Assembly: GCF_001039355.2 (NCBI RefSeq)
Contig: NW_019775449.1
Coordinates: 266,367-330,366 of the forward strand
From: Lingula anatina
Taxonomy: Eukaryota; Brachiopoda; Lingulata; Lingulida; Lingulidae
DNA length: 64,000 nt
Direction of reading: 5' to 3'
In this document: positions 1 to 12,440 of the stretch, piece after piece
Layout of the letters: the number at the start of each line of letters is the position of its first letter
Position numbering within the stretch: the stretch's first letter is position 1
The notes under the pieces: model-generated
What the model was told of the DNA's origin: nothing
The model's database searches: none
The model's input: the letters and a program-made list of their open reading frames with translations, nothing else
Position numbers and translations under genes: made by a program

Positions 1-106
1 TTGAACTATCGATTTAAAATGAATCAGGTTTTGCCAGATAATGGTCTGCAATATGCAATTTAATTCTTACCTAAACTTTTTTACTAAGGCGTTTAAATTT
101 TTACAG

Positions 107-1843
107 ACAAATGCATTCTATCAGCATTTGAAGTTGGTGATAGTGGATAGCTTGCCAGCTGTGGTTTTGCCAGTCCTTGGTGGAGCTCAGACAGATGGTA
201 AATGTGCCTACTTAAAAAAACAAGTGACTGGATTACAAAAATCAATATTGATACAATAGAATAATGGGAAAAAAGGGTCAATTTGTGTGAGAAGTAAAGG
301 GGAGAAAACAGAATGGCACATCTTTCTCTGTGTGCACAAGATTTGAGTCATTTTGTTTAGGAAACAAACCCTTTTATCAATTGGAAACTTTAATTTTTTA
401 TGACTATATTGATTATTTTTTTATTATCTTAGCCCCTTATATCTTTGTTGATAGAGATTTTAAATCAATGTTTCATGCTGTCATTTAGAATTTTGCTTTG
501 CTATAATTTCCCACCTACACTGCTTAACTTGTATCTAATATCAACTACAGGCGGAACATACATATCCTTGAAGCTAGATTCCCTTTCCAAGTTTTAATTT
601 TGCTATTTTTTTTAATTGAAAAGCCACAATGAAACAAATTAAACCATATTTATTCATTTATGTATATTAATGATTATTATCATTGCCATTAAATAAATGG
701 GCATTTTTATAATAGTATACACGTTGAATATTTCTCCTAATTTTGCAGGGCACGGATATTTAATGCATTTAGCAAGAATGATGAAGACATTGGCTGTAGA
801 CTTTAACTTGGCTTTAATGGTAGATAAACTATTACAGTCCAGTTGAATTTATACATATGTGGGATAAAGGGCTATATAGCAAAAATTAAATAGACTTTTT
901 TCTTATTTTAGTCACTCTATAATAATCTTGTTTTGAATTATAAAGTGTACGTATTTTACACTTCTACACTGAATATACACTGTAGGTAATTCAGCCAGTA
1001 TAATTACACATTTTATATTGTATGTAGCAATGTTGCAGTAACTTCCAAGGTATTGGTATTTAGTTTAATCACACGTACTAAGTTTGAATAGATATTTTTA
1101 AGACCATTTTTGCATGTGAACTACATGTATATGTCATGGCTACCAGACTTACACAACATATAAAGATGGCTTCTCTTTATTTAATCAGACAACAAACAAT
1201 GTAGTGCAGGGAGAAGCTGGGGAGACCAAACCAGCCCTGGGACGTGCATGGAGTCACATACCTAACACCAGGGTGGAGATAAAGAAACAAGACATTACAC
1301 CTGATGGTGAAAACAGGAGAACAGCTGTACTTACCAAATGCTCAAGACAGGTAAGTCTGTTCAGTGTTATGTTACAGGTGTAATATCACTTTACCAGCTG
1401 TAAATACATTATAGCTGATGAATGTAAGTGCTAGGTATTGCTTTGTTGGTGCTTAATAATTGTATAGGGTGTTGGTTAATTTGTAGGATTTGTGGTCAAT
1501 ATGGGTATTAGCACTAAAAGATCTGTGGGTAAGGTTAGGAAAGGACTGTATCAGCCAGATTTTCATAATTTAGATAAATTACACTTCATTTCATACAAGC
1601 TGACAAGCTCAGGATTTTTACATTTGGAATTGACTTGAATGAAAGTCACAGACTTGAAACAGACCATGTGGCATAGGAAGAATATAGGAGAGCTAATCAA
1701 TATAGCTGTTAGACTAGCACATGTGCATTTATTTTATAAAAGTATATGTTAAAATATAATAAATTTTTTCTTTATTGTAGCCCACTGGCCTGACAGCAGA
1801 GTTCACAATCACTCCATCTGGCATAGAAACATATCACAGCTGA
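107..1843 (+). CDS. RAD51D: RAD51D, 3' part (last four exons)
   Basis: RAD51 paralog D is a RecA-fold ATPase of the BCDX2 complex (RAD51B-RAD51C-RAD51D-XRCC2) that supports homologous recombination in the nucleus. Four exons are visible: 107-197, 749-819, 1189-1350 and 1781-1843. All have AG acceptors and GT donors, their phases join without a break, and the frame ends in TGA. The first exon carries the Walker B strand (LKLVIVDS) followed by a family-typical LGGAQTDG stretch. The third carries KPALGRAWSHIPNTRVEI, the conserved core after the ATPase signature, and the last ends PTGLTAEFTITPSGIETYHS. About 128 C-terminal residues are seen against roughly 330 for the family, so the Walker A half lies upstream of the window. 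A possible AATAAA lies at 2027-2032. The family assignment comes from motif order and remembered similarity; XRCC2 or DMC1 fit less well. No frame damage was seen. Confidence 0.88.
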
Positions 1844-2295
1844 CAGCATGTTACAGAGTATCAGTATTTCCCAAGGACAATTTAGGAGATAGCACATATA
1901 CTAAAGGTTCAACTTGAAAAGCACATTTTACCTTTTTTTAATACCAATGATTTTTTGAAAATTGTGCATGAAAATTTGCTTCGAAAAATGTGCACAGAAT
2001 ACAACAATGTTAAGTTAGTAAATATTAATAAATATGTGATTAATGAGTTACGGACATTAAATGTTTTCAAACATTGATATACATAATGTACTTGAATTAT
2101 TTTAAAATGTCAATATTATGGCTGATAAAGTCTTTGTAACATTTCTAGAACCTGAGATTGATGTGAATGGAATTCCATTTGATGGATGTCGGAAAAAGTT
2201 ATTTTTGCTAGGCACTGATATGCAACTGTCAATAAAAATATCTCACTATTATGTACATATGTACAGTATATATATAATAAATCTGTAAAATATGT
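1844..2295. other. Convergent intergenic spacer between RAD51D and the channel gene
   Basis: About 450 bases separate the RAD51D stop from the minus-strand channel stop, so the two genes converge tail to tail. It is AT-rich with one AATAAA at 2027-2032 on the plus strand. I see no other gene, repeat or RNA here. Confidence 0.5.
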
Positions 2296-5200
2296 TTAAT
2301 GTTTCTTCTTGTTTCTAATCCTTCTTTTCAGCAATAGCGTATGGATGGTCACGTCCACAAATTCAAGCAAAGTTATTAAGCTGGCCCCAACAAATAGTCC
2401 CAGGGATCCACCAATGTCACCTATAAAGAAAATAAACAGAAGTTAATGCATGCCAGTTTAACGCATGCCAACTGAGAATGGCTCTCACTAACGCGACATA
2501 ATAAACGGCGCAATTCTGTTCTGGTGTGTAGCCATAATCATTAGTAAAAACGCACATATTGGAATCTCATTGTAAGTTCCGGTCGTGTGCTTCATTTAAT
2601 GGACTGGTTTAAAAAATTGTAGATAAAAAATTATGCATTCGAGAATACTGTCCGTTAACCTGGGAATTTGCGCCGTTGTCATGGTAACTTTTTTGTTGAA
2701 TTTAAATTTTTTTAGTGTCATGCATGAAATAACATCTATTGTTAATTGTGTAGTAATGTACAGTTTAATATCGAAAGTCGCCCTAATCATCAAATGGAAC
2801 CTTTTATCTTGATTGTTTCATAACATTGAATTAATTAAAAAAATCGAGGAAAAAGTCATTAAGTTCTTATCGTGTCAACCGAACACAACAGTTTTAAATA
2901 TCTGGCAAGTTTAAAGAAAGAGCTCCCGTCACTGCAAACGCTAGTAAATAACTTACTCCACAAGCTGTTAGTGTCATAGGCTATTTGCTGCTTGATCTCC
3001 TCGTAGCTTAGCTCTTTCAGAAAAACATCGAGCTGGAGAAAATTTTCCCTGAAACAAAAATGGATCGAAGATTATTTAACCTAGGCACTGCAATTCTATT
3101 ATGACATCTCAAAAGTATACTTTACTATTCTATGAAAAAAGCACCGCTTCGTATGATGACCAGTATGACAAACGAATTTTAGCTGTCTCCTGACGTTGAT
3201 TAGAATACTGAGAAACTGGTGATAGTACGAGTACGTCGCAAACAAGAAAAAGCTTGTTATTCCGTCAATCTTGTTGCATTCAGCGAGAGTCCCCTTGGAG
3301 TCGGTGCGCATTAGCTAGGTCGACATATCTCATTCTAACCAGTCCCTTAGTGGTTTGTTTCTTAAGTAGGTGTACAATTAATGTGATGGGAAAAAATTCT
3401 GTAAAATTTTCATTTATATTAGAGTGTTTTATTTCGTCCATATACTTAGTTAACTCACATAAAGAAGGTTGCGTCAATTGTGTTCTTCCTCTGAAACGAA
3501 CCCAGCTGCTCTTGCAGTTTGAAAAAAGCAGATAGGAAAAGTTCATCTTTACTGCCAAGTGACATGTCAAGGTCGGCATGTTGTATTAGTCTCCCAAGTT
3601 TTATGTCGATCTCTGCTGATTTGTTCTGTATGTCTATTTCTGCAAAATCTGCATTCGTGAGAACTTGAAGCTCCGGCATGGAGATATTGTCTAATGAACC
3701 CCGTGGGTAGCGTAGCATTCTCCGGACAATGTCGAGCAAATATGCACTATCTGAAGTGTTTGAAAAAATATCACGAACATCTTGGTGTATCTTCTGATAA
3801 AAATTATCCAGAATAACTTCACCCATCATGTTCTGCCACATTTCAGTGTAAGCAAATTGATATTGATGGAGGTTGTCAAGCAATTCTCTGCCTCTAGACC
3901 GCGCGGCCCCGAAGAAACGTTGCATATTCAGTAATTCTTCTTCGACGGCTGGCGACGTAAATGACACCGCAACTTCTGTCTTAGAAATGTTGTCGTGTTT
4001 GATGTAATCTTGCGCTTTGTCGATGGATTGTCGCAAAGTTATGACGGCTGTCTTTCGCAGAGAACTCATATCTTGTAAGAGCTGGTCTATTGGCCATAGG
4101 ACGTTCGCCATTGTTGTATGCAAAGTTTCGTTACATACATTAAATGTTTGCACTATGTTTTCCAACATTTCCTTTGGTTTAGCAACAATTCGATCATAGA
4201 TCATATACTTCCGATAAAGGAATTTCTTTGCCATGGAAATATAAGTATCGATACTGGTTTGATATAAAGTCTCATTGTGGGTTCCATTTTCGAATATTTG
4301 CTTTGCTACGAGACGCAAATTGTGCAGTGATTGTACATATAATCCTGAGTATTTCATTATATTTTCAAAATTATAATGAGTGTTCTTTAGATCATGATGT
4401 AACAAATACAACGAAACATAGGTCATATCATAATGCCGATCGGGGGTCGTCAAATAGGTCAGAAGAGGGAACCCGTCAATGTAAGCCTCGTAAACTTTTG
4501 TTAAATTAGAACGCGCCCTGTTGGCCAGACTAAGTTTTGTTAACAAGTTCGTGTCAACTATTTGAAATATGGCTTGACGAGAGCATGTGTCGTTATGGTC
4601 TGTAGAACGCGCACAGTCCATCATGTGCTTGAAAAGATCATGAGTTTGGAAAAACCCTGTTGTCACATGAGAAAACGTCCTTTCATCCATCACATTCCAC
4701 CCTCTGATAAAATCATTATGATATGTGTAAACGCTTGCCTTAAGACCCCGGTCACTGTGAAAAGCAATTCTTAGCCTCAATCTTTCGGTCATGGAAATAA
4801 TGGTACTTTTGACTAACTCGAGAATAATTGTTATGTCATCCAAAAAGCGAAGTATATCTTCATATTTCGCCAATAAATCTTTAAATTTAGCCTCGTCATC
4901 TGTGCGTATGGCTTGATCAACCTTTTGTCGAATTTCTCTTGCTTTGACGTATTTCTTTTGAAGCAGCTCTAAGCCTTCACTTCTCAGCCAGGTTTCGGTA
5001 TTGAAATTAGAAATAGTGGCGTATGTGGTCGTCGTGTCGAACAGCGTTCTGTTACAGGGTACTGGACACGGACACGCCTCAGCACTGCGTTCGTATGTTT
5101 CTGAAAGCAATTAACTTATTTTATTAATTTTCTGTAAATTACTTATGGCGCCTTATGAACTTTTAAACAAATCATTTAATCATACAACATCATTCCGATC

Positions 5201-6818
5201 TTTTGAACATTAGGAATCAAATTATACCGCGGCTCCAATGAAGACGGTTTGCGAAACTTGATGTTAATGAAGAGGCAGTCAGCCAGTTTGCTGCTCGTCT
5301 TAGCCATAGTTTTCCTCGTACACTTACCTAAACTGGGTCTCAAGCAAGTGGCATAAGTTGACAGATTGCATACAGAAGGGTACCCTAGGGAGAAGTAATA
5401 AAACGCGGATATTGTTTATATATATAAATTATATTGAACGTTAAAGGCAACAAGATTAAAGATACCATGTGACTTTTCCGATTTTTTTTTTTCATTTTAA
5501 CATATATATCTGTTCAGAAGTATTGTTAAGTTTAAACATCTATTTTAAAGTGTACATGCACACGATGCTTCCACGTAGAAGTGTATTGGATGCACAGTTG
5601 AAATAATCCTAAGAAGACACAATATAAAAGGAACAGATATTGTTACATGCGGTGAAGACAACTGGTAGGCCTACCTGTATATATCTCCGGCATGTAAAAG
5701 TCGCGGCAACCACATTGTTCTACCACGTGTCTTGCCTCACAGTCCAGATCACAGGCTGGAACTGAATAATAGTCATAATACCTCAGCTCACGACTGCCAC
5801 ATTTACCATGCGGAGGGATCAGGTTTTCCACCTGCAATTACACAGATGTAATTTCTTTTATCCATTAGAACAATACGCGGTTTAGGAACGCTTGTTGGAT
5901 AGTTGTACATGTAAATAGGGGCCTGTTTTACAACCAATAAGTTAATAAATAAAAAGACCCATTGGTCTTAACCTCAAAACCTAAAATTTTGGTGTCATTA
6001 AATTCGGTAATACTTTTATTACATTTGACTACATCTGATCATATGTATGTCAAAGTATAATAAAAGTATTTAAAAATAAAGACAAATTTTCAGTCGTAAG
6101 TTTTTAAATAATAGCGACCCAAATACAAATTACACTTCTCAAGTACGAACCATTGTGAGCAATGTATGAAACTGTTCTCTGCAAAAGATAAGCACTACTA
6201 CAGAGAAATCGATCAGGTACCTAAGGGGCAACAAGGAAACGTTTCTCTGAAATAAAATACCTTAATAACAGACATTCCCACGAAGGCGTGTGATCCTGGT
6301 GGTATGGCTTGCCCCAGATCCCGCACCAAGGGAACCTCGTGCTGCTCGTGTAAGAGAACTTTGAGGCCAGCAGAACTAAATGGACCGCTCATGTACTCAT
6401 ACTGTTCTATGTTGATTGTCAGCCTAAGACCGTGTTCAGCGCCTGAAATTATATGAGGCCTTCTTAACGGACTTCTGGGTGTTTCCAGATCTGCTATTCT
6501 CCACTCGACGCGCCTGTTTCATGAGCAGGTCCAAATAAACTGAATTAAAATAATTTGTGCTCTAGAAAATGAATTATGTCTGTTGGCCCTACTTATGAAA
6601 TAATTCATAAGGTACTGATAACTGAATATTCACTATTGCCCAAAATTGTAAGTGTGGCATGCGAAAGTTTAACATGTTTGCAATATACCCGTTGCAAATG
6701 TATCACTTTCATTTTTAAATTCGCAACTGTTCATATCTGCAATATTAAGTCACGCTCAAAGTAGTCGTTATTTTATGCGATATGTGCACCAACCGTTTGG
6801 CGCAACAGTGTGTGTGTG

Positions 6819-6875
<57 letters not shown>

Positions 6876-9800
6876 TCCACCAAAATATCGCAGCATTTTG
6901 TCGTTGAAGTTTTAGACAGAAATTTATTTTAATACTGTTATTTACTGTTTTCTCTTCGTTTCATTTTAAATAATTAATACACTTCAATACAAAGTTACTC
7001 ATTTGACCCAATCCTAATTTGCTTAAAATCCTTTTTCTCTAGACGACGGTAAAAGCTGTCAATTCTAATCTGTTGATCTGCTCGGAATAAGGTTGGAAAG
7101 GTTTCAACCTCCCGGGGGATTGTTGATGAATTGCATGTGGATAATACATTTGTATAATGGTTACCTGATAACAACAGTGTTGAAGTGTCTCCTGCAATAG
7201 GTGTACCTCCCATGTTCATTAGCCAAGAAAGGTCGCTTTAATTCTAACATCAATATTTCAATAACAGAGCACATTGCAATACAAATCAAGGACAACCCCC
7301 AAGATGGAAGTACGCTGTGTTCATTGATAGTCCTGACATGTTGCCTCTTTCACACACAGGACACTTATCAGTGAACTCAACGTACTTTCGTTTTGGTAGT
7401 TTAACCCCCTGTAAATGATAACAAAGACAACTGTACTCTAGACCTACCTGTCTGAGCTGTTGTTCTAACGGGTTTGTTCCCTCCGTTGAAAGTGAAACAA
7501 ATGCCGTGATCTGTTTGAATCCTCTCGAAGTCGGAGTCGGAACAAAGCTCGTTGTTCCAGCGGCAACTAAAATACAGTGCATACTTTTAATTTGCCAAAC
7601 TTAATAACTTTTTAACATAAAAGCAACATGTATCCTTTTAAAAACTAAAATAAATTAAAAAATCTGAGATGAAAATGTACATATTTTGTTGAAATCAAGT
7701 TCAAATCAAATATCTACTTTTGTATTACAGTGAGACTAGCTGTAAAAATCAGCGAGTATAGGGGTTACAGGCAAGGTAACCGTACTGCAGGTGAGTACCT
7801 TAGTATCATATCTTCTTTGGTATGTGCATTTAGTTGGAATATGTCCCCTATCGTGCCATTTCTGGCTCTATCTGTGTGATTCCCAGTGATCACACTCGAG
7901 TAAAGCTCATCTATTATTTCGTAGTGACCATTTTCCGCTGCTTTTGACATCCTGAAATACGTCCACAATCAGTATGATGGTGGAATAGCATCCCCAACCA
8001 ACAGTTAGTTGTACTTCCAATATTTTAACAAGAAGTAAAGGCTATTGTGACCTTCTACCAAATTTTTTATTCAATGCCCACAGATATCTATCTGGCTTTT
8101 CTGTGCATATTTCATAACTGTACCAGTGAGATTATTTAATGACGTAATTATCACCTATCTAGCCTATCTGGTAGAGAAAAGTCCAGTACTGACATTCCAG
8201 ATGAGCTTAACAAGCAGCCATCTTTATTTTACAGGCAAAAAGAAGCAATGCAGACTTTTTTCTTTAAGAAATAATCGCGGAGTAAAGCAAATTTTGACTT
8301 CGTATTACTTTTGGATAGCCATTAAAACTTGAATATATTACTTTTTAAAGTTCTGAAAAAGAGTATGGGCCTTTGAAATTCACACAGTATCAGAAGTCTT
8401 TTCACTGATTATTTATATTATACCGATTTGATTGTTTGTACATCAGCTTACTGGAATAAATATAAGTTACAGTGTACACACATTCCATGAAATAACTTAC
8501 TTGAATGCGTTCAGGTTGCATATTGTAACGGCAGGGAAGGTTATTTTGTCAGCATAATTGATTTTGACGTTGACAGTGACCGGCCAAGAGCGATAGTATA
8601 TGACAGACTCTATCAGCTGCATTAGAAACAGACCGGCCCCAAGCAAAACCAGAAAAATCCATATAACTCTGAAAAACAAACAAAGAACATGTCATCAATG
8701 CCTGATCCAATTCATTTTATACTGAAACTTCAAATTACATTCCGTTTTTTTTTTTCGGGGGTTGGGGGTCGGGGTTGGTGTGATTCAATGGTAGATGGAA
8801 CTTCTTTACTAAATGCACAATTGTTTTTTTTTATCATTACTATGAATAGAGACAACTGTATAAACAGATTAAAATAAAGGTTTATTAGCCTATGGTTTGC
8901 AAATTGGCATATCGTTTTGATTCAAATTTTGTATCTGATTGTACGCTTCGGGCAAACGACGTTGTCTACATGTCCTACACATCGAGAGTAGAATGAAACC
9001 CATTAAGGGCGCCAATGAGAAACAACACGAGTGGACTGATATTTAGTCAGCTAATGGTCGAAACTCGAACACATCAGCAATCATTAATAATTTACATGTT
9101 TTGAAGGCAGCTACTCCTTTTCAAAGTTCACTTTGCAGGTTCATCAGTTCCTTTAACCATGGCATTTCATCATTACTCAAGCTGCTAAATTCTTAAGTGT
9201 AAGGATATAAGCCTTTTCAAGATTAAACATCTGTGTCTCTAAATGTCACTAACCCTTTGAAATTGATTTACCAATCAACTGCAATTTTAACATTTAATGG
9301 CGTAAGGGGGTCGACACGTTAGAAATTTCTACCTTATCCGCTTAGATACATGTAGTGCAGAAATATACATTATCATGGTTTGAGAAAATTATGAGATAAC
9401 AACGTGGTCTAAGGTGTAAAAATTCTGAAAATTGGCATGACGCCTAGGGCGGTTCCACTGTTTGATTTTTCATTTTTTTCCTCGGAGATATGAGCCACTT
9501 GTTACAGTGGTCTATTTAAGGTAGAGACATCACTTCGCCTCTTCACTGATAAAATCAGAAGTAAGCCTTCCAGGAAATTTCCGACTTCCAGTACACTTGT
9601 TGTTGTGATTAAAACGGTGTTGCTGGCTGTTCTGGTTTAAAATCAATATTACGGTTTTCCAAAACGCCGTTGTTATGTCATCAACTTATAATTGCAAATT
9701 CTCCCGGATGTATTTTGATGCGACAGCATAACGTGACTACGTGTACTTCCGCATTATCTACACGGGTAAAGAAAAATAATGGGGTATTTTCCAGAAAATG

Positions 9801-11417
9801 AGACATTAAAATCATACTCTGGTAATCGATCACAATAGTTTACCTACAAAATTTGGACCCTTTCCCTTTCAGAAATCTTAAGTGCTGTCACGTTTCATAA
9901 ATAATGAATCTCTGACCATCTGCGAAAATCACATAGCCTACGGATGAGTGCACCTTAGACTGCAATCTAAACGAAACTAACTATTCTTGATGGAATTATT
10001 CATTATTTTGATGAGCTGAAATAATTCCCATACAAATGTTATTTCCTAGGTAATTACTGCGTGTGAAAATGGATAATGACATATCTGCACATGTATAAGA
10101 GACATGGGAGAAAAATCTCGGGTTTTATATTACAATTGTACTATCGAGGTTATAAGTAATGACTTAAATCTCCGCCATTGAAAATAGCAAAGGGGTGCTG
10201 GTACGGTACGGGTGTTTGGAAGGGGAGGGGAGGGCTTCATTGGCGAATGCTTCCTCTGATCAGACATGAACCATGCACCTAGGTGCTTCCATTAGTTGTC
10301 AACTAGAGCTCAATCGATAATTTTATCTATGGCACAACAATAGCATGATTTAACATTCTTGGTGGCATTGGGGCCACTTTTCTGTCTTATCTGGATCAAA
10401 ATAAAGCGAACTTGCCATTGACAACAAATATGCATGATTTGCATATGGCACATTTCAAAGATTCACAATCTGTTAGTTGTATAAAGAATAATTAGATAAC
10501 GACACATTAAAGATAATAATGAGGGATGGAAATGGATTTCACTCGAGAAGCCTAAAGATAGGTCTTTAAAAGATTTTAATGACCAAAAATTCAGAGTTAA
10601 TTTTACGGCGTAATCAATGTCATGAAATTTGACGTTTTATCTAGAGCTTATTGATTTATCCATAGAGTGCGCTGTAAGAGAAACCTTTTCATCATAAAGT
10701 ATTATAACATGAGATTTTGAGAGAAAAGTATAAAAGGAGAAAAGCCATTACAAACAGTACTTCGCTTCACAGCTTTTGAAAGCACAGGGGCGTTTTAGTC
10801 CTTTTAAAAGTAGACTAAAATATTATTCATAACTTTGTCACATATCCATTCAAAAGGGAGGATAAATGATATTGAAATATATTCAGACATCTTCAAAACT
10901 AACCGTTGACCTTACTTACTATCTAAACATTTGGCGAATTTGATGTTAATTTCCATAAACAGAAATTTGTGACTATGATTTCGCCTTACGTTTTCCCAAT
11001 ATATCAAATACATAAAGTATATGCATATTTATATACAACGGCCTCACGTTAAGTGAAATATTCTCAGTCGTGAGAAACTCGTTACATTGAGCGCTTTTGG
11101 TACCCGTAAAAAAAATTCAGAGCAATCCATTGTCGAAAGTTATGGATTTCCCAACATTTTCAAGCCTTTTTTTTTTTAATTTTCAATATCATCATTTGAT
11201 TTCCAAACCTTCTCAGCATAAAAGGCGTGTCTTCAACTATCTTCCCAACTCCATGGAAAGTGGTCGCGGTGCTGAATGTAGCAAATGCACTCTTCCACGT
11301 TGGCTCCTCTTCACTCTCCTCCTCTTTCGCTTTGAAGTCCGTGTCTATAACATTGACTCCGTAACTAAAATTGCCGTTCAAATTTTTCTTTACTTCAGGC
11401 AAGTTGTTAAGTTCCAT
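2296..11417 (-). CDS. DEG/ENaC-family sodium channel subunit with a giant extracellular insertion
   Basis: Trimeric plasma-membrane cation channel subunit of the degenerin/ENaC/ASIC family; the gating stimulus cannot be read from sequence. Ten exons on the minus strand: 11209-11417, 8501-8668, 7799-7951, 7448-7566, 6261-6442, 5675-5831, 5328-5384, 3459-5100, 2957-3048 and 2296-2420. The total is 2904 nt, or 967 residues, and every phase agrees. Family features in order: cytosolic gating motif HG at residues 55-56 (TTFHGVGKI); TM1 about 71-95, followed by FPAVTICNLNAFK; CFTFNGG in the fourth exon; LRLTINIEQYEYM and GLKVLL in the palm; a cysteine-rich thumb (CDLDCEARHVVEQCGCRDFY); LSYEEIKQQIAYD before TM2; and the selectivity triplet GAS at 938-940. 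The start at 11417 has A at -3; an in-frame ATG at 11441 precedes it, but a TTTTTTCAG between them looks like an acceptor. Usual family length is 500-700 residues; the excess is in the 1642-bp exon. Confidence 0.92.
3459..5100 (-). other. Single 1642-bp exon of the DEG/ENaC gene encoding a ~500-residue inserted ectodomain
   Basis: This exon begins with the normal last cysteine motif of the family (EACPCPVPCNRT, about residues 354-366), where ASIC-type channels have YCVCEMPCNLT. After about 20 further residues the canonical chain should need only some 20-25 residues to reach the LxYExIxQ strand, which is in the next exon (ENFLQLDVFLKELSYEEIKQQ). Instead about 500 residues intervene. They are open throughout, rich in Leu, Lys, Glu and Asp with heptad-like spacing (predominantly helical by eye), poor in cysteine, and carry nine NxS/T sequons (NDT, NLT, NGT, NET twice, NIS twice, NTS, NKS) besides the NRT in the cysteine motif. 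That fits a glycosylated extracellular domain. By position it would sit at the knuckle between late palm strands. I recognise no known domain in it. Confidence 0.85.
6808..6872. repeat. (TG)n microsatellite
   Basis: About 32 TG units with one C interruption, in a channel-gene intron (6443-7447). The rest of that ~1 kb intron shows nothing recognisable. Confidence 0.95.
8669..11208. other. Large first intron of the channel gene
   Basis: A 2.5 kb intron between the exon ending in the HG gating motif and the TM1 exon. Phase 2 is kept on both sides: AG joined to A gives Arg. A G-rich stretch lies at about 8757-8779. I found no exon, RNA gene or mobile element with clear ends. Confidence 0.6.
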
Positions 11418-12164
11418 TTTTCCGCTCCTGAAAAAAATCATATATGATTAATTTGGACCTGTTTTCCATACCCACAAATATATAAATCGCGGGGACCGAT
11501 TAGCGGGCAATTTGTGTTTAAGTCTTGTTGATGCTTATGGAGTTGTTCCACAATCTACGCCTACAATTCTTATGAAAATATTAGCCCAGATTCTGTTTTA
11601 CGGAGAATCTCAAAGGTACTTTACTCCAGTTTGGTCCCCAAAGCAAACTATGGTTGTCTTGACAATATATCATTAAATTATCCAAAATCCACATGTTATT
11701 GAATGTGGGTCAATCATTCGTAACGTCATCGGCTATCGTTTTCACCAGTCTGAGCCACGTGCATTTTGGAAAACAAGACCCAGTATATATTAACCAACGG
11801 ATAAAACGAAAATGCAATTCTCCGCTTGTGAAACGAAAAACTTGCTGTCATTATTAACGTTATACTTACTTGATGACAGCTGGGTAGTTAAGATAACCAC
11901 AAATGATGAATCACGCGACGTCTATTAAAATGGGAAATATGGTCTAGGGCCTATATCCTAGATTTATTATTGCAAATCTCTTAAAATCTAAATTACAACT
12001 AGATCAACGACAATGTAGTAGTTGCAATCATCTGTTGTTTAGATCATGCGAAGAGAAGCAAGATAAAATCAAAATCTACTTTCTATTCATACTCATGCTG
12101 CCATGCATGTTATGCCAATTGTATCAGATTTAATGTCTGGTTTCTTTATGTTTAGCACATTTCA

Positions 12165-12440
12165 ATGGTGGCTGAACATAGCTCGGCCGGATGGGCTATG
12201 TTGCGGTTTTTGTCCTTTCTAACATATTTACTGGTATTACCCCCATCAGCAAAGGAAATATATATCGACATTTCTGCATTTCTGACAAATGGAACCAGAT
12301 TTCGATTTTTTAATGGCCTCAGAGTCTTTATCAGACATACAAAGTTAAGCCATTGTAGCGTATTTGCACTAGTGCCAGAAGATGATACACTATGGCTGTT
12401 TGAGCTGCCAAGGCATTGGCCTTGTCTGAAACTTTCTTAA
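12165..12440 (+). other. Open reading frame of 91 codons kept in both copies; status unknown
   Basis: Runs from ATG to TAA in copy A, with a matching frame at 21164-21439 in copy B. I see one base difference over 276 bases, giving Ala or Asp at residue 11. The predicted peptide starts with a hydrophobic stretch (MLRFLSFLTYLLVLPPS) that could be a signal sequence, then IYIDISAFL. I do not recognise it. No splice context or neighbouring exon supports it as a gene; it may simply lie in a stretch of low divergence. Confidence 0.2.

Noticed and set aside
3254-3579. Overlapping 93-99 codon frames on both strands
   Set aside because: They cover the end of the long channel exon and its following intron; the plus-strand frame is a shadow and the minus frame is out of phase with the channel.
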